Positions 25,727 through 33,529 of a stretch of 36,928 nt of DNA are shown piece after piece. The DNA lies in the NCBI RefSeq assembly GCF_006636215.1, contig NZ_VIFM01000100.1, positions 1 to 36,928 on the forward strand, given 5' to 3'. A model generated the notes under the pieces. It had not been told where the DNA came from and searched no databases. It saw nothing but the letters and a program-made list of their open reading frames with translations. Both the position numbers and the translations under genes were made by a program. How positions within the stretch are numbered: the first letter of the stretch is position 1; each line of letters opens with the position of its first letter. The DNA is from Myxococcus llanfairpwllgwyngyllgogerychwyrndrobwllllantysiliogogogochensis. GTDB taxonomy: Bacteria; Myxococcota; Myxococcia; Myxococcales; Myxococcaceae.

Positions 25727-25756
25727 ATCACACCCTTCCGTACAACTACCCGTCAA
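25727..25756 (-). promoter_or_regulatory. Weak candidate promoter for the secreted protein/kinase genes
   Basis: Minus strand TTGACG (25756-25751), 18-bp spacer, TGTGAT (25732-25727), in the 109-bp gap before the GTG start. The spacing is slightly long and the -10 poor, so read-through from the promoter at 27.1 kb may matter more. Confidence 0.3.
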
Positions 25757-25972
25757 TCAGCAACGAGCGCTCGGGGTGGGGTGGTCCATCCTTGAAGCAA
25801 GCTGCGCGACCTTCTCGCGAGCCTCCTCCAGGCGGCGTTGAGCAGCTGCGCTGACGGGCGCCAGGCGCACGTCCAACTCCGCCCGACGGAGCTCGTCGCG
25901 AGCAACAATTATTTCGGCGCGGTGCCCGCTCACCTGGAGCGTCGTGTAGGCCATCGTCCAGTCAATCTTCAT
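25757..25972 (-). CDS. Helical-hairpin miniprotein, 71 aa
   Basis: Unrecognised 71-residue protein. Two charged helices (AEIIVARDELRRAELDVRL and AAAQRRLEEAREKVAQLASRM) are separated by APVS, the shape of an antiparallel coiled coil. GGAGG lies 8 bp above the ATG, which overlaps the preceding stop as ATGA. The layout resembles the 63-residue protein at 27.3 kb. Confidence 0.65.
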   Translation of the reverse strand: MKIDWTMAYTTLQVSGHRAEIIVARDELRRAELDVRLAPVSAAAQRRLEEAREKVAQLASRMDHPTPSARC

Positions 25973-26595
25973 CGCGAACCCTCCTGCAGCAGCGTCGTCA
26001 TTCCCTCGAGCACCTGGAGGACTCCCTGGAGCCTCCTGGTTCGGTCCCTCGAGGCCTCAATCGCCTTGCCGCGGCGGTGGCCCACAAGGGCCTTCTGCAA
26101 GCCCTGCAGCACGTCCTCGAACTTCCACAGCCTCACCACCTCGTCGGCCGTCACGACCGTCATGTCCGCATGCCACTCCGCGGACACCTCGTCAGTCTTG
26201 GACCACGTCCCCCGGTACTTGAGGATGGCGAGCCGCCCATCCTCGAGGAGGTAGCCTCCGCGGCCGACGTACTCACCGTCGGGAGCACCTGGCAGCAGCT
26301 GACGAGGCGCTGAGTCACCCGCCAGCAACACCCCGCGTACAGGCACACCCTCGTGCGTCGGAATGTCCCAACGCTCATCAGAGGCCCCCTTCTCCTCCAG
26401 AGACCGTCGTCGGGTCATTCCCACCTTGAGGTCCATCACGAGCGCCGGCAATGCCGGCTTCGTCAGCTCGACGAGCTGCTCGAGGACGCGTTGCTTTGCT
26501 GCGACTTCCTCCGCACGAACAGCTTCGTGCGCCTGGTACTCGGTGAGTACCCCCCCAACCAGCCCCGGCCAATCTACGTGGCGATCACCCCTCAT
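25969..26595 (-). CDS. Hypothetical protein, 208 aa, mixed alpha/beta
   Basis: The family is not recognised. An N-terminal helical part (EYQAHEAVRAEEVAAKQRVLEQLVEL) is followed by a beta-rich middle (DGEYVGRGGYLLEDGRLAILKYRGTWSK ... WHADMTVVTADEVV) and a helical C-terminus (LQGLQKALVGHRR ... LQGVLQVLEGMTTLL). There is no signal peptide. The ATG at 26595 overlaps the end of the zinc-binding-like gene by 11 bp; the open extension to 26703 is not used. Tight overlaps at both ends tie it to its neighbours in one operon. Confidence 0.65.
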   Translation of the reverse strand: MRGDRHVDWPGLVGGVLTEYQAHEAVRAEEVAAKQRVLEQLVELTKPALPALVMDLKVGMTRRRSLEEKGASDERWDIPTHEGVPVRGVLLAGDSAPRQLLPGAPDGEYVGRGGYLLEDGRLAILKYRGTWSKTDEVSAEWHADMTVVTADEVVRLWKFEDVLQGLQKALVGHRRGKAIEASRDRTRRLQGVLQVLEGMTTLLQEGSR

Positions 26596-27016
26596 CGCGG
26601 ACCGCCTTTCGCTTCGCCTTCGGCGCGAGGTTGTACTTTTCCTCAACGCTCGAGCTGATGAAGAGGGAGATGGACATCCGTGCGTCCTTCGCCAGCTTCT
26701 CAACCTCCATGGCCGCCCTCTTCGAGGACCACGTCAGCCCGTGCGCGCGGTAGGCGTTGGGTGCATCCTCCGCACGCGGCCGCGGTGCCGCGAGCTCGCC
26801 TGTCCACCGCGCCATGTTGTAGTGCGTCGAGCAGAGCCCTTTGGACACGAGCTTCAGATTCCCGCAGCGAAGTCCGTCGGCGCCCGGGGCATAACAACCC
26901 TCCTCCGGCTTGAAATGCTTCGGCGGCTTCGGAATGGGGAAGGATTTCCTCTCCGTCATGGCCTCACTCGGACTGTTGTGAAATGGGGAGGCCGACGCCT
27001 CCAGGTGCAGCAGCAT
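26585..27016 (-). CDS. Putative zinc-binding small protein
   Basis: The 143-residue protein has a C-X9-C-X10-C-X2-H pattern (GCYAPGADGLRC ... KGLCSTHYNMARW) that could hold one zinc ion, like the short Cys/His modules seen in phage and plasmid DNA-binding proteins. The C-terminal half is helical and basic (KRAAMEVEKLAKDARMSIS ... LAPKAKRKAV). The ATG at 27016 has GAGG 6 bp upstream; an ATG at 26959 (MTERKSF) is the alternative start. It is first after the promoter at 27106-27134, so it leads the operon containing the kinase. Confidence 0.65.
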   Translation of the reverse strand: MLLHLEASASPFHNSPSEAMTERKSFPIPKPPKHFKPEEGCYAPGADGLRCGNLKLVSKGLCSTHYNMARWTGELAAPRPRAEDAPNAYRAHGLTWSSKRAAMEVEKLAKDARMSISLFISSSVEEKYNLAPKAKRKAVRDEG

Positions 27017-27105
27017 TTCTCACCTCGCTCCGGGACCCGCCCCGGCTGTGCCACTGGGACTCGCCCCAGCGGGACTTCCGGCAGGGAACGCACGGAAGCC
27101 CGGAA

Positions 27106-27134
27106 AACATAGCGGCCACTTCACTGCGTGTCAA
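27106..27134 (-). promoter_or_regulatory. Strong sigma70-type promoter of the kinase operon
   Basis: Minus strand TTGACA (27134-27129, exact consensus), 17-bp spacer, TATGTT (27111-27106), about 90 bp above the ATG at 27016. It is the best promoter match in the window and has no CTGTCAT operator. Confidence 0.65.
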
Positions 27135-27254
27135 TTCCGGATAGCACAAATCCTGCTCTTCTACTGCCCAACGAGGTGGGAGAGGTCGCACGCACCCGCT
27201 CTGAGTCACCGTCCGGTCGCACGGTCCTGGCCGCAGCACGATGCCCCCTGTCCC

Positions 27255-27446
27255 CTATTGCCCCGTCTCAGCAAGCAGCTTCAGCGCCTGGAGCACCAGG
27301 TCCTCTGCCGCTGCATACTCGGCCCGTGCTGCGCAGATGCGGCTACGTGCCGCCTCAGTTCCGTCGGAGAGGCGCTGCGCTTCGCGGAGCTCAACCTCCG
27401 CTTGAGCATGCCGTGTTGCAAGGGCCTTTCGTTCCTCGTGCGTCAA
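27255..27446 (-). CDS. Coiled-coil miniprotein, 63 aa
   Basis: Unrecognised 63-residue helical protein (TTG start, GAGAGG 8 bp upstream). Two charged Ala-rich helices (ATRHAQAEVELREAQRL and SRICAARAEYAAAEDLVLQALKLL) are joined by SDGTEAA. It starts 24 bp after the stop of the Cys-rich lipoprotein, so it is probably its operon partner. Confidence 0.5.
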   Translation of the reverse strand: MTHEERKALATRHAQAEVELREAQRLSDGTEAARSRICAARAEYAAAEDLVLQALKLLAETGQ

Positions 27447-27470
27447 GGTCTCGACCTCTCACCTGGACCA

Positions 27471-28580
27471 CTAGAAGCCACACGTGTGGAAGTTGCCCGA
27501 CGCGTAGTAGCGACAGTCGCTGGGCCGGGAGCAGAGTGGGGCGCACTGGTTATTTGAGCCCGGGGCCGAGCACTGGGAACAGAAGCAGCCGGTGGAAGTC
27601 CCGAAGGCCGTGACGAGGCTAGAGCAGAAGCCCGCAGAACTGCCGGTGGACTCGGCGCAGTTGTCCGCGACGAGGATGCCAAGGATGCTCGCGCAGGTGA
27701 AATGCGTCTTGGGCGTCAATGAGCTGGAGCCATCGGGCGCAGCGCAGACCCCATCCTCACCGATGCCACCGCATTCGCAGGCGCCGGTGCCCTGCGCATC
27801 GACAGTGCGGCATAGGCCCGAGCCGCACGCGAGAGTGACGACACGGCCGCCATCGCATCGGACCCACGTGTCGCCAGCACAGTGGCCATAGCGGGACACC
27901 CCGGTGCAGGCGCCTCCAACTGCAACGCAGGCGGTACCCTGCTGGTTGGGGACACTGCCTGCAGTGCATTCACAGGCGGTACCGCTCGGTGAGCACGTGG
28001 ACCTGGCCGGGCAACTGCCGCAGCTTCCGCCGCACCCGTCGGGGCCGCAGGAGCGCCCCGAGCAGCTCGGCGTACACACGGGAGGCACGGTGGTGCAGCG
28101 GCCATCCAGCGAGCACGTCTGGCCCGTTTGGCAGCTCCCGCAGCTTCCACCGCACCCGTCGGGGCCGCAGGAGCGCCCCGAGCAGCTCGGCGTACACACA
28201 GGGGGCACGGTGGCGCAGCGGCCATCCAGCGAGCACGTCTGGCCCGTCTGGCAGCTCCCGCAGCCTCCACCGCACCCGTCGGGGCCGCAGGAGCGCCCCG
28301 AGCAGCTCGGCGTACACACAGGGGGCACGGTGGCGCAGCGGCCATCCAGCGAGCACGTCTGGCCCGTTTGGCAGCTCCCGCAGCCTCCACCGCACCCGTC
28401 GGGGCCGCAGGAGCGCCCCGAGCAGCTCGGCGTACACACAGGGGGCACCGTGCCTGCGTCCCGACGAACAAGGCCGCCGTCAACCTGGGGGGCGACCTGG
28501 TCGTCGACGTCGACAGGGCCACATGCAGCAACGAGAGCCGTAATGAGAGTGACGCGAAGGAAGTGATGGAGAGGGAGCAT
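27471..28580 (-). CDS. Cys-rich repeat lipoprotein
   Basis: About 369 residues from ATG 28580; ATG 28604 is equally possible since neither has a clear ribosome site. The signal HHFLRVTLITALVAAC ends in a lipidation Cys. The mature part has three complete 40-residue repeats and more divergent ends. Each repeat reads CTPSCSGRSCGPDGCGG, then CGSC and C...G.C, about eight cysteines per unit, likely disulfide-knotted. The C-terminal 140 residues contain further Cys pairs (GSGLCRTVDAQGTGACECGG, CFCSQCS and CRYYASGNFHTCGF). This CGxDGCGG module is common in myxobacterial secreted proteins. An extracellular binding or stalk role is inferred. Confidence 0.8.
   Translation of the reverse strand: MLPLHHFLRVTLITALVAACGPVDVDDQVAPQVDGGLVRRDAGTVPPVCTPSCSGRSCGPDGCGGGCGSCQTGQTCSLDGRCATVPPVCTPSCSGRSCGPDGCGGGCGSCQTGQTCSLDGRCATVPPVCTPSCSGRSCGPDGCGGSCGSCQTGQTCSLDGRCTTVPPVCTPSCSGRSCGPDGCGGSCGSCPARSTCSPSGTACECTAGSVPNQQGTACVAVGGACTGVSRYGHCAGDTWVRCDGGRVVTLACGSGLCRTVDAQGTGACECGGIGEDGVCAAPDGSSSLTPKTHFTCASILGILVADNCAESTGSSAGFCSSLVTAFGTSTGCFCSQCSAPGSNNQCAPLCSRPSDCRYYASGNFHTCGF
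28021..28450. repeat. 120-bp tandem repeat, three full and one partial copy
   Basis: Copies begin at 28021, 28141, 28261 and 28381 with exact 120-bp spacing and very few differences. Each encodes one 40-residue Cys-rich repeat of the lipoprotein. Near-identity at silent sites points to recent copying or homogenisation. Confidence 0.95.
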
Positions 28581-28889
28581 GTGGGGCCGGAGAGCAGCTC
28601 TCATGCCGGGAGTGGTGAGAGCGAGCCACCTTGGCCGCGGCGTCTCAGCCCGAGACTGGTCGTCCAGTATGAGGACGTCTCTTTCAGATGAGGCGGCTCG
28701 ACGCGCACTCGTCGGCGCACTCAGAGCCCATCTCGCACCTACCGGATGCTCCATGAGCGCGCTCCATCGCCAGGGCCACGTGCTCGAGCTCCACCGCGGC
28801 CGAGACGACTGGGCCCCGCCGGCGGCGCCACCTGGCCCTCGACCCGGTGGGCTACCACCGTGCCGACGCTGCCCGACCGGGTGTCATTT
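28581..28889. other. Gap upstream of the Cys-rich gene
   Basis: I see no gene, hairpin or convincing promoter here on either strand. It should contain the 5' control region of the Cys-rich lipoprotein gene. Confidence 0.4.
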
Positions 28890-29180
28890 CTATGCGTTCA
28901 CGCGTGGCGGACGCGGGGGAGCAACCTCTTCGTTCGCGCGGACCAAGTAGCCGAGGAGCATGAGGCCGCCGACCCGCTCAAGGATGTCCGTGCGCCTCGC
29001 CGCCGGCAGCATAGGTGCGACTTCCCTGAGGAGAGCTCGCGTCGCCTCGGTGAACACCTGCGCCACTTCCTCTCCGGCATGGCGCTCCATGAGCGCGGCA
29101 ACCTCTTCGTTCGAGAGGGTTGCCAGTTGAGCCAGGAACTCGGCGGCGTGGATGGCACGGACGTCTCGCATGCCGCGCAC
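28890..29180 (-). CDS. Small helical hypothetical protein
   Basis: Up to 96 residues (GTG 29180) or 93 from ATG 29171; the ribosome site is weak for both. The protein is almost entirely helical and amphipathic (IHAAEFLAQLATLSNEEVAALMERHAG, VFTEATRALLREV and DILERVGGLMLLGYLVRA) with a Pro/Arg tail. No family is recognised. It is divergent from the first Sit toxin gene. Confidence 0.5.
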   Translation of the reverse strand: MRGMRDVRAIHAAEFLAQLATLSNEEVAALMERHAGEEVAQVFTEATRALLREVAPMLPAARRTDILERVGGLMLLGYLVRANEEVAPPRPPRVNA

Positions 29181-29417
29181 CGTACACGAGGTCCCCGTGC
29201 GTAGCCGTCCCTTGCGCGCGGTACGTCAGCGCGGCCGGCGGCGCGCCCACCAGTTCCTCTAGCGGGGGCGTCGGCACCGTCGCGGCCGGAAGGGCCCTTC
29301 GTGAGGGGGCACGCCGCCGATGAAGTGGTGAGTGCCAGACAACGCGTGCGCACAGCGGTGACACGAGAACTCGGCGCCTCGGCATCCTCTCGATGACGAT
29401 TGCCCGGGGGGGCCTGA

Positions 29418-30119
29418 ATGACGACACACAGCTGGTGGGCTGTTCTGTTGCTGGTCGCCGGTTGCGCCGGAGTGCCGGAACACATCGGCAGCGGCGATGT
29501 GCTCGCCGCGAGCGTGGAGGACTCGGCGGAGTCCTGCGCGCAGTCGGCGGGGGAGTCCGAGGAAGGCTGCTATGCCCCGTCCTGCAGCGAGGAGGAATGT
29601 GGCCTCTACCGCTGCGAGGACCTCGCCTCTCCGCCGTATGCGCTGCGATTCCCACCTGCGCAGGCTGCAGGAGGCGCGACAGCGCGCATACAGAGGTTCT
29701 GGGGCGGAGCTGTTCCCCTTCCAGGGCGGAAGGCCGTGTTCATCATCCCCTGGTACCGAGAGGACGACCTCCCGAGCGTCAAGGCTGCGAAGAAGGCCAT
29801 CGCAGAGTGGAGTCGCCGCGAGAAGGAGCGCCACCACATCTTCCCGCGCGCCTTCGAGGTGTACTTCCGGCGGAACGGCATCGACATCCACCAGTACACG
29901 CTGCTGGTCGACGTTGCGGAGCATCGGCGGGTGCACGCGGGGAAAGATGGCGGACCCTGGAATCGAGATTGGCGCGTGTGGATTGAGAGTCAGCGAACGC
30001 AGCCATCGCGCGCGGCGTACTTCCGCCATGGCGGAGTGATGGTCGAGCGCTATGGTCTCATCGGTGTTCCAATGACGTACTGGCAGAAGCTGGCGGTCAC
30101 CGCTGCCTCGGGAGAGTGA
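29418..30119 (+). CDS. sitA6: SitA6-family polymorphic toxin lipoprotein (TIGR02269/DUF2380), copy 1
   Basis: The 233-residue lipoprotein has signal MTTHSWWAVLLLVAGC (Cys16), a Cys-rich spacer (CYAPSCSEEECGLYRCEDL) and a C-terminal toxin domain with RHHIFPRAFEVYF (His139-His140), DIHQYTLLVDVAEHRRVH (His158, His169, His173) and WNRDW, an HNH-nuclease-like arrangement. SitA lipoproteins of myxobacteria are moved between cells by TraAB-dependent outer-membrane exchange and kill siblings lacking the matching SitI. The stop codon is followed directly by the ATG of the immunity gene. The copy at 34.3 kb is nearly identical through the signal, Cys spacer and His core, and differs mostly after residue 187. 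Nuclease activity is inferred. Confidence 0.85.
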   Translation: MTTHSWWAVLLLVAGCAGVPEHIGSGDVLAASVEDSAESCAQSAGESEEGCYAPSCSEEECGLYRCEDLASPPYALRFPPAQAAGGATARIQRFWGGAVPLPGRKAVFIIPWYREDDLPSVKAAKKAIAEWSRREKERHHIFPRAFEVYFRRNGIDIHQYTLLVDVAEHRRVHAGKDGGPWNRDWRVWIESQRTQPSRAAYFRHGGVMVERYGLIGVPMTYWQKLAVTAASGE

Positions 30120-30869
30120 ATGCGCTACTACGCTCTGAGGGAACGACGCGATGTGGAGCGGTCAAAGTGGACCGGGAGCTTCGACTTCGACCGGCAGTGG
30201 GGGTTGCCCGGAGTGAAGTGCCCGACCTGCAAGGAGACCTGGGCTGCTGTCGGCTCCGACTATCCGACGGTTGACCTCTCCTCCCTGCCGGAGAAGCGCG
30301 AGTTGGAACGGGCGCAGTGCGTGCCCTGGGAGCACTTCGTACAGCTGCGGCAGCGAGTGTTGCCGCTGGTGCCCTCAGGAGCCATCGTTGAGCCGGGCAC
30401 TGGATTTGGCGCGTTGACCGGGAGGGCCAAAGGGAAATTCCCCCCGGTGGTCATCCACATGCCGTGGATACTCCTCATTCAGCCGGGCCTGGTGACGCGG
30501 CTCAACGGACTCACTGGCGCTATCCCAGTCCCTACACGCTTCAAGGCGCGGCCGGGGGTGGCCGACCTGCTGGAGCTTGAGGTGCGGCCTGGGGGAAGTA
30601 TTCGGGGCGCCGATGCCGGCGAGCCCTGCAGGACCTGCGGCCGCGCGGACTCCGAACTGCCGCTGCCGTCCTTCGGCGAAATGCGCCTGGACAAAGTGCC
30701 CACGGTCGATTTTGCGAGAATCTGCCGGACGATCGTGGTCGTCAGCGAGCGCGTCCTCGAGCGGTTGGGGCGGGAGCTGGAAGAGTCGGAGATTGTCGCA
30801 GTGGATGTCACAGGCGGGTCCCAGACGGGGACGGGAGACCACCCATCCGGCATCGACGTGTCGCCGTGA
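30120..30869 (+). CDS. sitI6: SitI6-family double-CXXCG immunity protein, copy 1
   Basis: The 249-residue cytoplasmic protein belongs to the myxobacterial double-CXXC(G) family (TIGR02264). The first motif is CPTCK (Cys34, Cys37), lacking the usual Gly, and the second is CRTCG (Cys170, Cys173). Together they probably bind one zinc. Conserved parts are MRYYALRER, QWGLPGVKCPTC, CVPWEHF, GFGALTGRAKGKF and VVVSERVLERLGRELEESEIVAVDV. It begins at the base after the toxin stop, as expected for a toxin-immunity pair. It is much more diverged from copy 2 than the toxins are from each other, fitting allele-specific protection. Confidence 0.85.
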   Translation: MRYYALRERRDVERSKWTGSFDFDRQWGLPGVKCPTCKETWAAVGSDYPTVDLSSLPEKRELERAQCVPWEHFVQLRQRVLPLVPSGAIVEPGTGFGALTGRAKGKFPPVVIHMPWILLIQPGLVTRLNGLTGAIPVPTRFKARPGVADLLELEVRPGGSIRGADAGEPCRTCGRADSELPLPSFGEMRLDKVPTVDFARICRTIVVVSERVLERLGRELEESEIVAVDVTGGSQTGTGDHPSGIDVSP

Positions 30870-30907
30870 CTGACGCTGAAGGCCGGGCTGCACGGGCCAC
30901 CGCCACG

Positions 30908-31019
30908 GTCACTTCTCCTACTGCCCATTGAACCAGCCGCCACAGCGCACCAGCGGAGGGCCAGTGAGGGAGTCGAGGACTTCGCCACGAGGTCCTCGGC
31001 GACAGCGCCGCCGACGAGG
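30908..31019. repeat. 112-bp conserved block downstream of sitI, copy 1
   Basis: From GTCACTTCTCCTACTGCCCA to GCGCCG-N6-GAGG this block matches 35771-35882 at 101 of 112 positions by my count. Similarity stops abruptly at both ends. It starts 38 bp past the sitI stop. A short piece (TTCTCCTACTG) recurs at about 32391. Possible readings are a recombination end for cassette exchange, a structured 3' RNA, or the tail of a lost minus-strand gene. Confidence 0.75.
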
Positions 31020-31110
31020 TTGCTGAGGATGGCTCGGTCGGGTGGTGGGCGTGACCAGCAGGCAGTAGAGGGGCAGGGTCTTCGTCGACCTCCACCGCAG
31101 CCTGTGTTCG

Positions 31111-32097
31111 CTACAGCACGATTCCAAGTGCCGCACAGATAATCGGGCCGACGACGGGCCAGACCTGCAACACGTCGGCACTGACACCCAGCGTTTCACG
31201 TAGCCCCTTGACGATGGGTTTGAGCACGGTCGGGGGCGGTCGACGGTCGGCGGGGAGCGAGCATTGCTCCGCCACGTAGGCGAGCTGCTGGGTTGCCTCG
31301 CTCTTCTTCTCTTCTGGGAGGTCACGGCTCCTGTTGACGGCATCCGCAAGCCGCTGAAGGGCGTCCGACAGTTCTTCTTCGCGTTTAGCCGTGCGCGCGA
31401 TTGACATCTTTATGTGCTGACGGAGTTGAGCGTCACCCGTGGCGGCTGTCACGCTGGAGCCCGGCGAGTTCTCGGCGTGCGCAATACTCCCGTGGTTGCC
31501 GTGGATGGTGTGGCCGAAGTTGTTGATTGTCATGGATGATGCGATCTGACGATCCTGCTGGGTAAAGACCATTCCCTCGCCGAGAACACCGTTCTTTACG
31601 AGTACTACCGTCCAATCTAGGAGCTTGTCCCGCACAGCCTCTGGAATGGCAGAGATGCTCGCCGCCGACATGCGTTTAAACGGGCGGCGGCGTTGTATCT
31701 CGGGGTCCAGCTCCACAAGGAATTCGAGCTCTTCAGGCGTCAGATCGGCATCGACGGCGCCGGACGTGAACGATGCGGCCATCTGGCAGATTGTGCTGAT
31801 GGCGTGCGGAAATGGGGCCGCTGCAAAGTGAGCGGCGACTGGATTATTAACCCCCAAGTCTACAGGGACCGAGCCATGCACTAGATTGACCACCCTCAGT
31901 TGCGAAGGGACATTGCGATAATCTGGCAGGTTCTGCGCGGTTGGATAGCCGTTTTTCTCGCGGTCAATCCATGCTTCAAATTCATCAAGCTTCAGGTTCG
32001 ATGCAATGACCTTCGCATGGCGAAGGAGCTCGGCCACGCTCGTATTGCTTGCGCGCGTCATGTCTTGTAGTTCGAGAATCGCTGACTTCTGCGGCAT
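31111..32097 (-). CDS. AbiTii-domain abortive-infection candidate
   Basis: The 328-residue protein has an N-terminus fitting the AbiTii domain: helical start (SVAELLRHAKVIASNLKLDEFEAWIDREKNG) followed by LPDYRNVPSQLRVVNL and a long conserved domain to about 190. Then comes a low-complexity Gly/His/Asn stretch (INNFGHTIHGNHGSIAHAEN), a charged helix pair (AKREEELSDALQRLADAVNRS) and a hydrophobic C-terminus (VWPVVGPIICAALGIVL) that may insert in membranes. AbiTii-domain proteins are linked to phage defence by abortive infection. GGAGG lies 5 bp above the ATG. It sits alone between two Sit cassettes and next to cas8c, in keeping with a defence island. The mechanism is not known from sequence. 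Confidence 0.75.
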   Translation of the reverse strand: MPQKSAILELQDMTRASNTSVAELLRHAKVIASNLKLDEFEAWIDREKNGYPTAQNLPDYRNVPSQLRVVNLVHGSVPVDLGVNNPVAAHFAAAPFPHAISTICQMAASFTSGAVDADLTPEELEFLVELDPEIQRRRPFKRMSAASISAIPEAVRDKLLDWTVVLVKNGVLGEGMVFTQQDRQIASSMTINNFGHTIHGNHGSIAHAENSPGSSVTAATGDAQLRQHIKMSIARTAKREEELSDALQRLADAVNRSRDLPEEKKSEATQQLAYVAEQCSLPADRRPPPTVLKPIVKGLRETLGVSADVLQVWPVVGPIICAALGIVL

Positions 32098-32213
32098 TTC
32101 GACCTCCAGTCTATTTCTATTCTGAACGCGTGAAGCGCATTACGTCTTGCTAGCACAGTGCGGGCCAGCGGCGCGCTCCGCCACCGAGTTCTCTGCGGAT
32201 GGTGGCGAGGAGG

Positions 32214-32318
32214 TAAGGGCCCGCTCAGAAATTACGTGGCCATGAGAGGCGTTCCCATGCCCGGAAAATCCGCCTCCAGGGGCGGAAATCGGACAAGTAA
32301 TTTCTGAGCGGGCCCTAA
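32214..32318. mobile_element. MITE-like element, 99 bp, with TAA target duplication
   Basis: Perfect 19-bp terminal inverted repeats GGGCCCGCTCAGAAATTAC (32217-32235) and its reverse complement (32297-32315) flank a 61-bp core. Directly outside are TAA (32214-32216) and TAA (32316-32318), a 3-bp target duplication of the TNA kind made by some IS5-family transposases. Similarity of the two ends continues imperfectly inward. There is no room for a transposase, so it would be moved in trans. Confidence 0.75.
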
Positions 32319-32441
32319 CCCGGGAGTGGAGTCCTAGTACCAACGCCGTCGATAGGTCCTGGCGGGCACTGAGCTCGTCATGAGCGCCATATTTCTCCTA
32401 CTGTCCTGCGGCATCGGTCCCACTCGACGGAGAGCGTCAAT

Positions 32442-32470
32442 GCCCCCATGCTTCGGCAACGCATGGGGGC
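32442..32470 (-). terminator. Hairpin after the small kinase gene
   Basis: GCCCCCATGC-TTCGGCAAC-GCATGGGGGC is a perfect 10-bp stem 12 bp past the kinase stop. It has no T run. Confidence 0.65.
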
Positions 32471-32482
32471 CGAAGGCCGTCG

Positions 32483-33340
32483 TCAGGCCCGCATTCGCAT
32501 GAGACTCGCAGCGACTCGGAGCTCCACCTCCACTTCTTCCATCGTCTGAATGCGGCGGCGCGGGACCGGGTGAGTCATGCGCTTGATGATCGAGTTGAAG
32601 TGGGCGGCCCCGCGGGAGGAGACCGGGACGACGTCATCGGTGATGCCCGACCCGACCGCTTCAGTTGCGAGTGGCACCTGCTCGCCTCGCGCGAACTCGG
32701 CCAAAGTGATACCCAGGGAGTAGACATCACCCGTTTCACCGCACTTGCCGGTAAGCCACTGCTCCCTGGAGCAGTAGTATTCCGTCCCCATGCCGGCTAC
32801 GGTCAGTGGCTGAAGCACACGGGAGGTCTGGTGGACGAAGTACCCCAGCCCCCAGTCGGCGATGACCGGAGTGCCGTGGCGGGTGAGGAGGATGTTGTCA
32901 GGCTTCAGGTCGCGGTGAAGGAAGCCTTCCTCGTGTGCGTAAGCGAGCGCAGCGGACAAGTCGCCACCCCACTTCAAAACGGTTCTCAAGGGGAGCGAGC
33001 TGCGTTGGTTGCGCAGGAGGTCGCGTGAACTCTGGTGGCAGAGGTCCATGACGTAAAAGAGGTCCTTGCCACCAAAAACGCTGACCCCTCGGAGCGTGAT
33101 GATGTTGGGGTGTTCCATTTGGCGAAGCGCGGCGATCTCACGAGCAAGCCGCTTCTTCGCGGTGGGCTCGCGAGCCCACTGCTCATTGAGTTGCTTGCGA
33201 GCGAAGCGAGCTCCTTGAGGGAGTGAGGGGTTCAGGGACTCGATGATTCGAATCTCATCAACGCGCCCAAGCCCGCCAGTTCCCAGGTGTCGGACGACCC
33301 TGAATCGACACTGCCCAGACTGCAACGATGTTTGAAGCAT
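32483..33340 (-). CDS. Soluble Ser/Thr protein kinase
   Basis: The 285-residue kinase domain has little else attached. Gly loop LGTGGLGRV at 19-27, Lys49 (ARKQL), Glu68 (REIAAL), HRDLKPDN at 142-149 and DWG at 162-164 in place of DFG; the metal-binding Asp is kept. The activation segment holds GTEYYCSREQW and the domain closes with DVYSLGITLAEF. There is no membrane span or sensor domain. The ATG at 33340 has AAGG 8 bp upstream. An 8-bp inverted repeat (CCATCCAT ... ATGGATGG, within 33350-33373) sits directly above the ribosome site and could act in control. It lies between the AbiTii gene and the second toxin pair; a defence link is possible but unproven. Confidence 0.88.
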   Translation of the reverse strand: MLQTSLQSGQCRFRVVRHLGTGGLGRVDEIRIIESLNPSLPQGARFARKQLNEQWAREPTAKKRLAREIAALRQMEHPNIITLRGVSVFGGKDLFYVMDLCHQSSRDLLRNQRSSLPLRTVLKWGGDLSAALAYAHEEGFLHRDLKPDNILLTRHGTPVIADWGLGYFVHQTSRVLQPLTVAGMGTEYYCSREQWLTGKCGETGDVYSLGITLAEFARGEQVPLATEAVGSGITDDVVPVSSRGAAHFNSIIKRMTHPVPRRRIQTMEEVEVELRVAASLMRMRA

Positions 33341-33529
33341 GAAGCTGCCTTTCCATCCATCGACGGATGGATGGTGTCTCGGCCGTGAGCACTCGGTGAG
33401 CCTGTGCGGCGTAGGCGCGCCGGGCTTACAGCAGTGAATTGCCACCACGTCGGCACTTGGCCGGCATGGCAATACACCGTGACATGGCAGTGCTTGACGG
33501 TCTGGCGATGGACCGATTAAGAGTCACCT

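Noticed and set aside
28021..28450. CRISPR-like regular repeats
   Set aside because: The 120-bp units are contiguous with no spacers and encode protein repeats.
27904..28691. Long plus-strand frames opposite the Cys-rich gene
   Set aside because: They mirror the 120-bp repeat on the antisense strand; the minus frame has the signal peptide and conserved Cys pattern.
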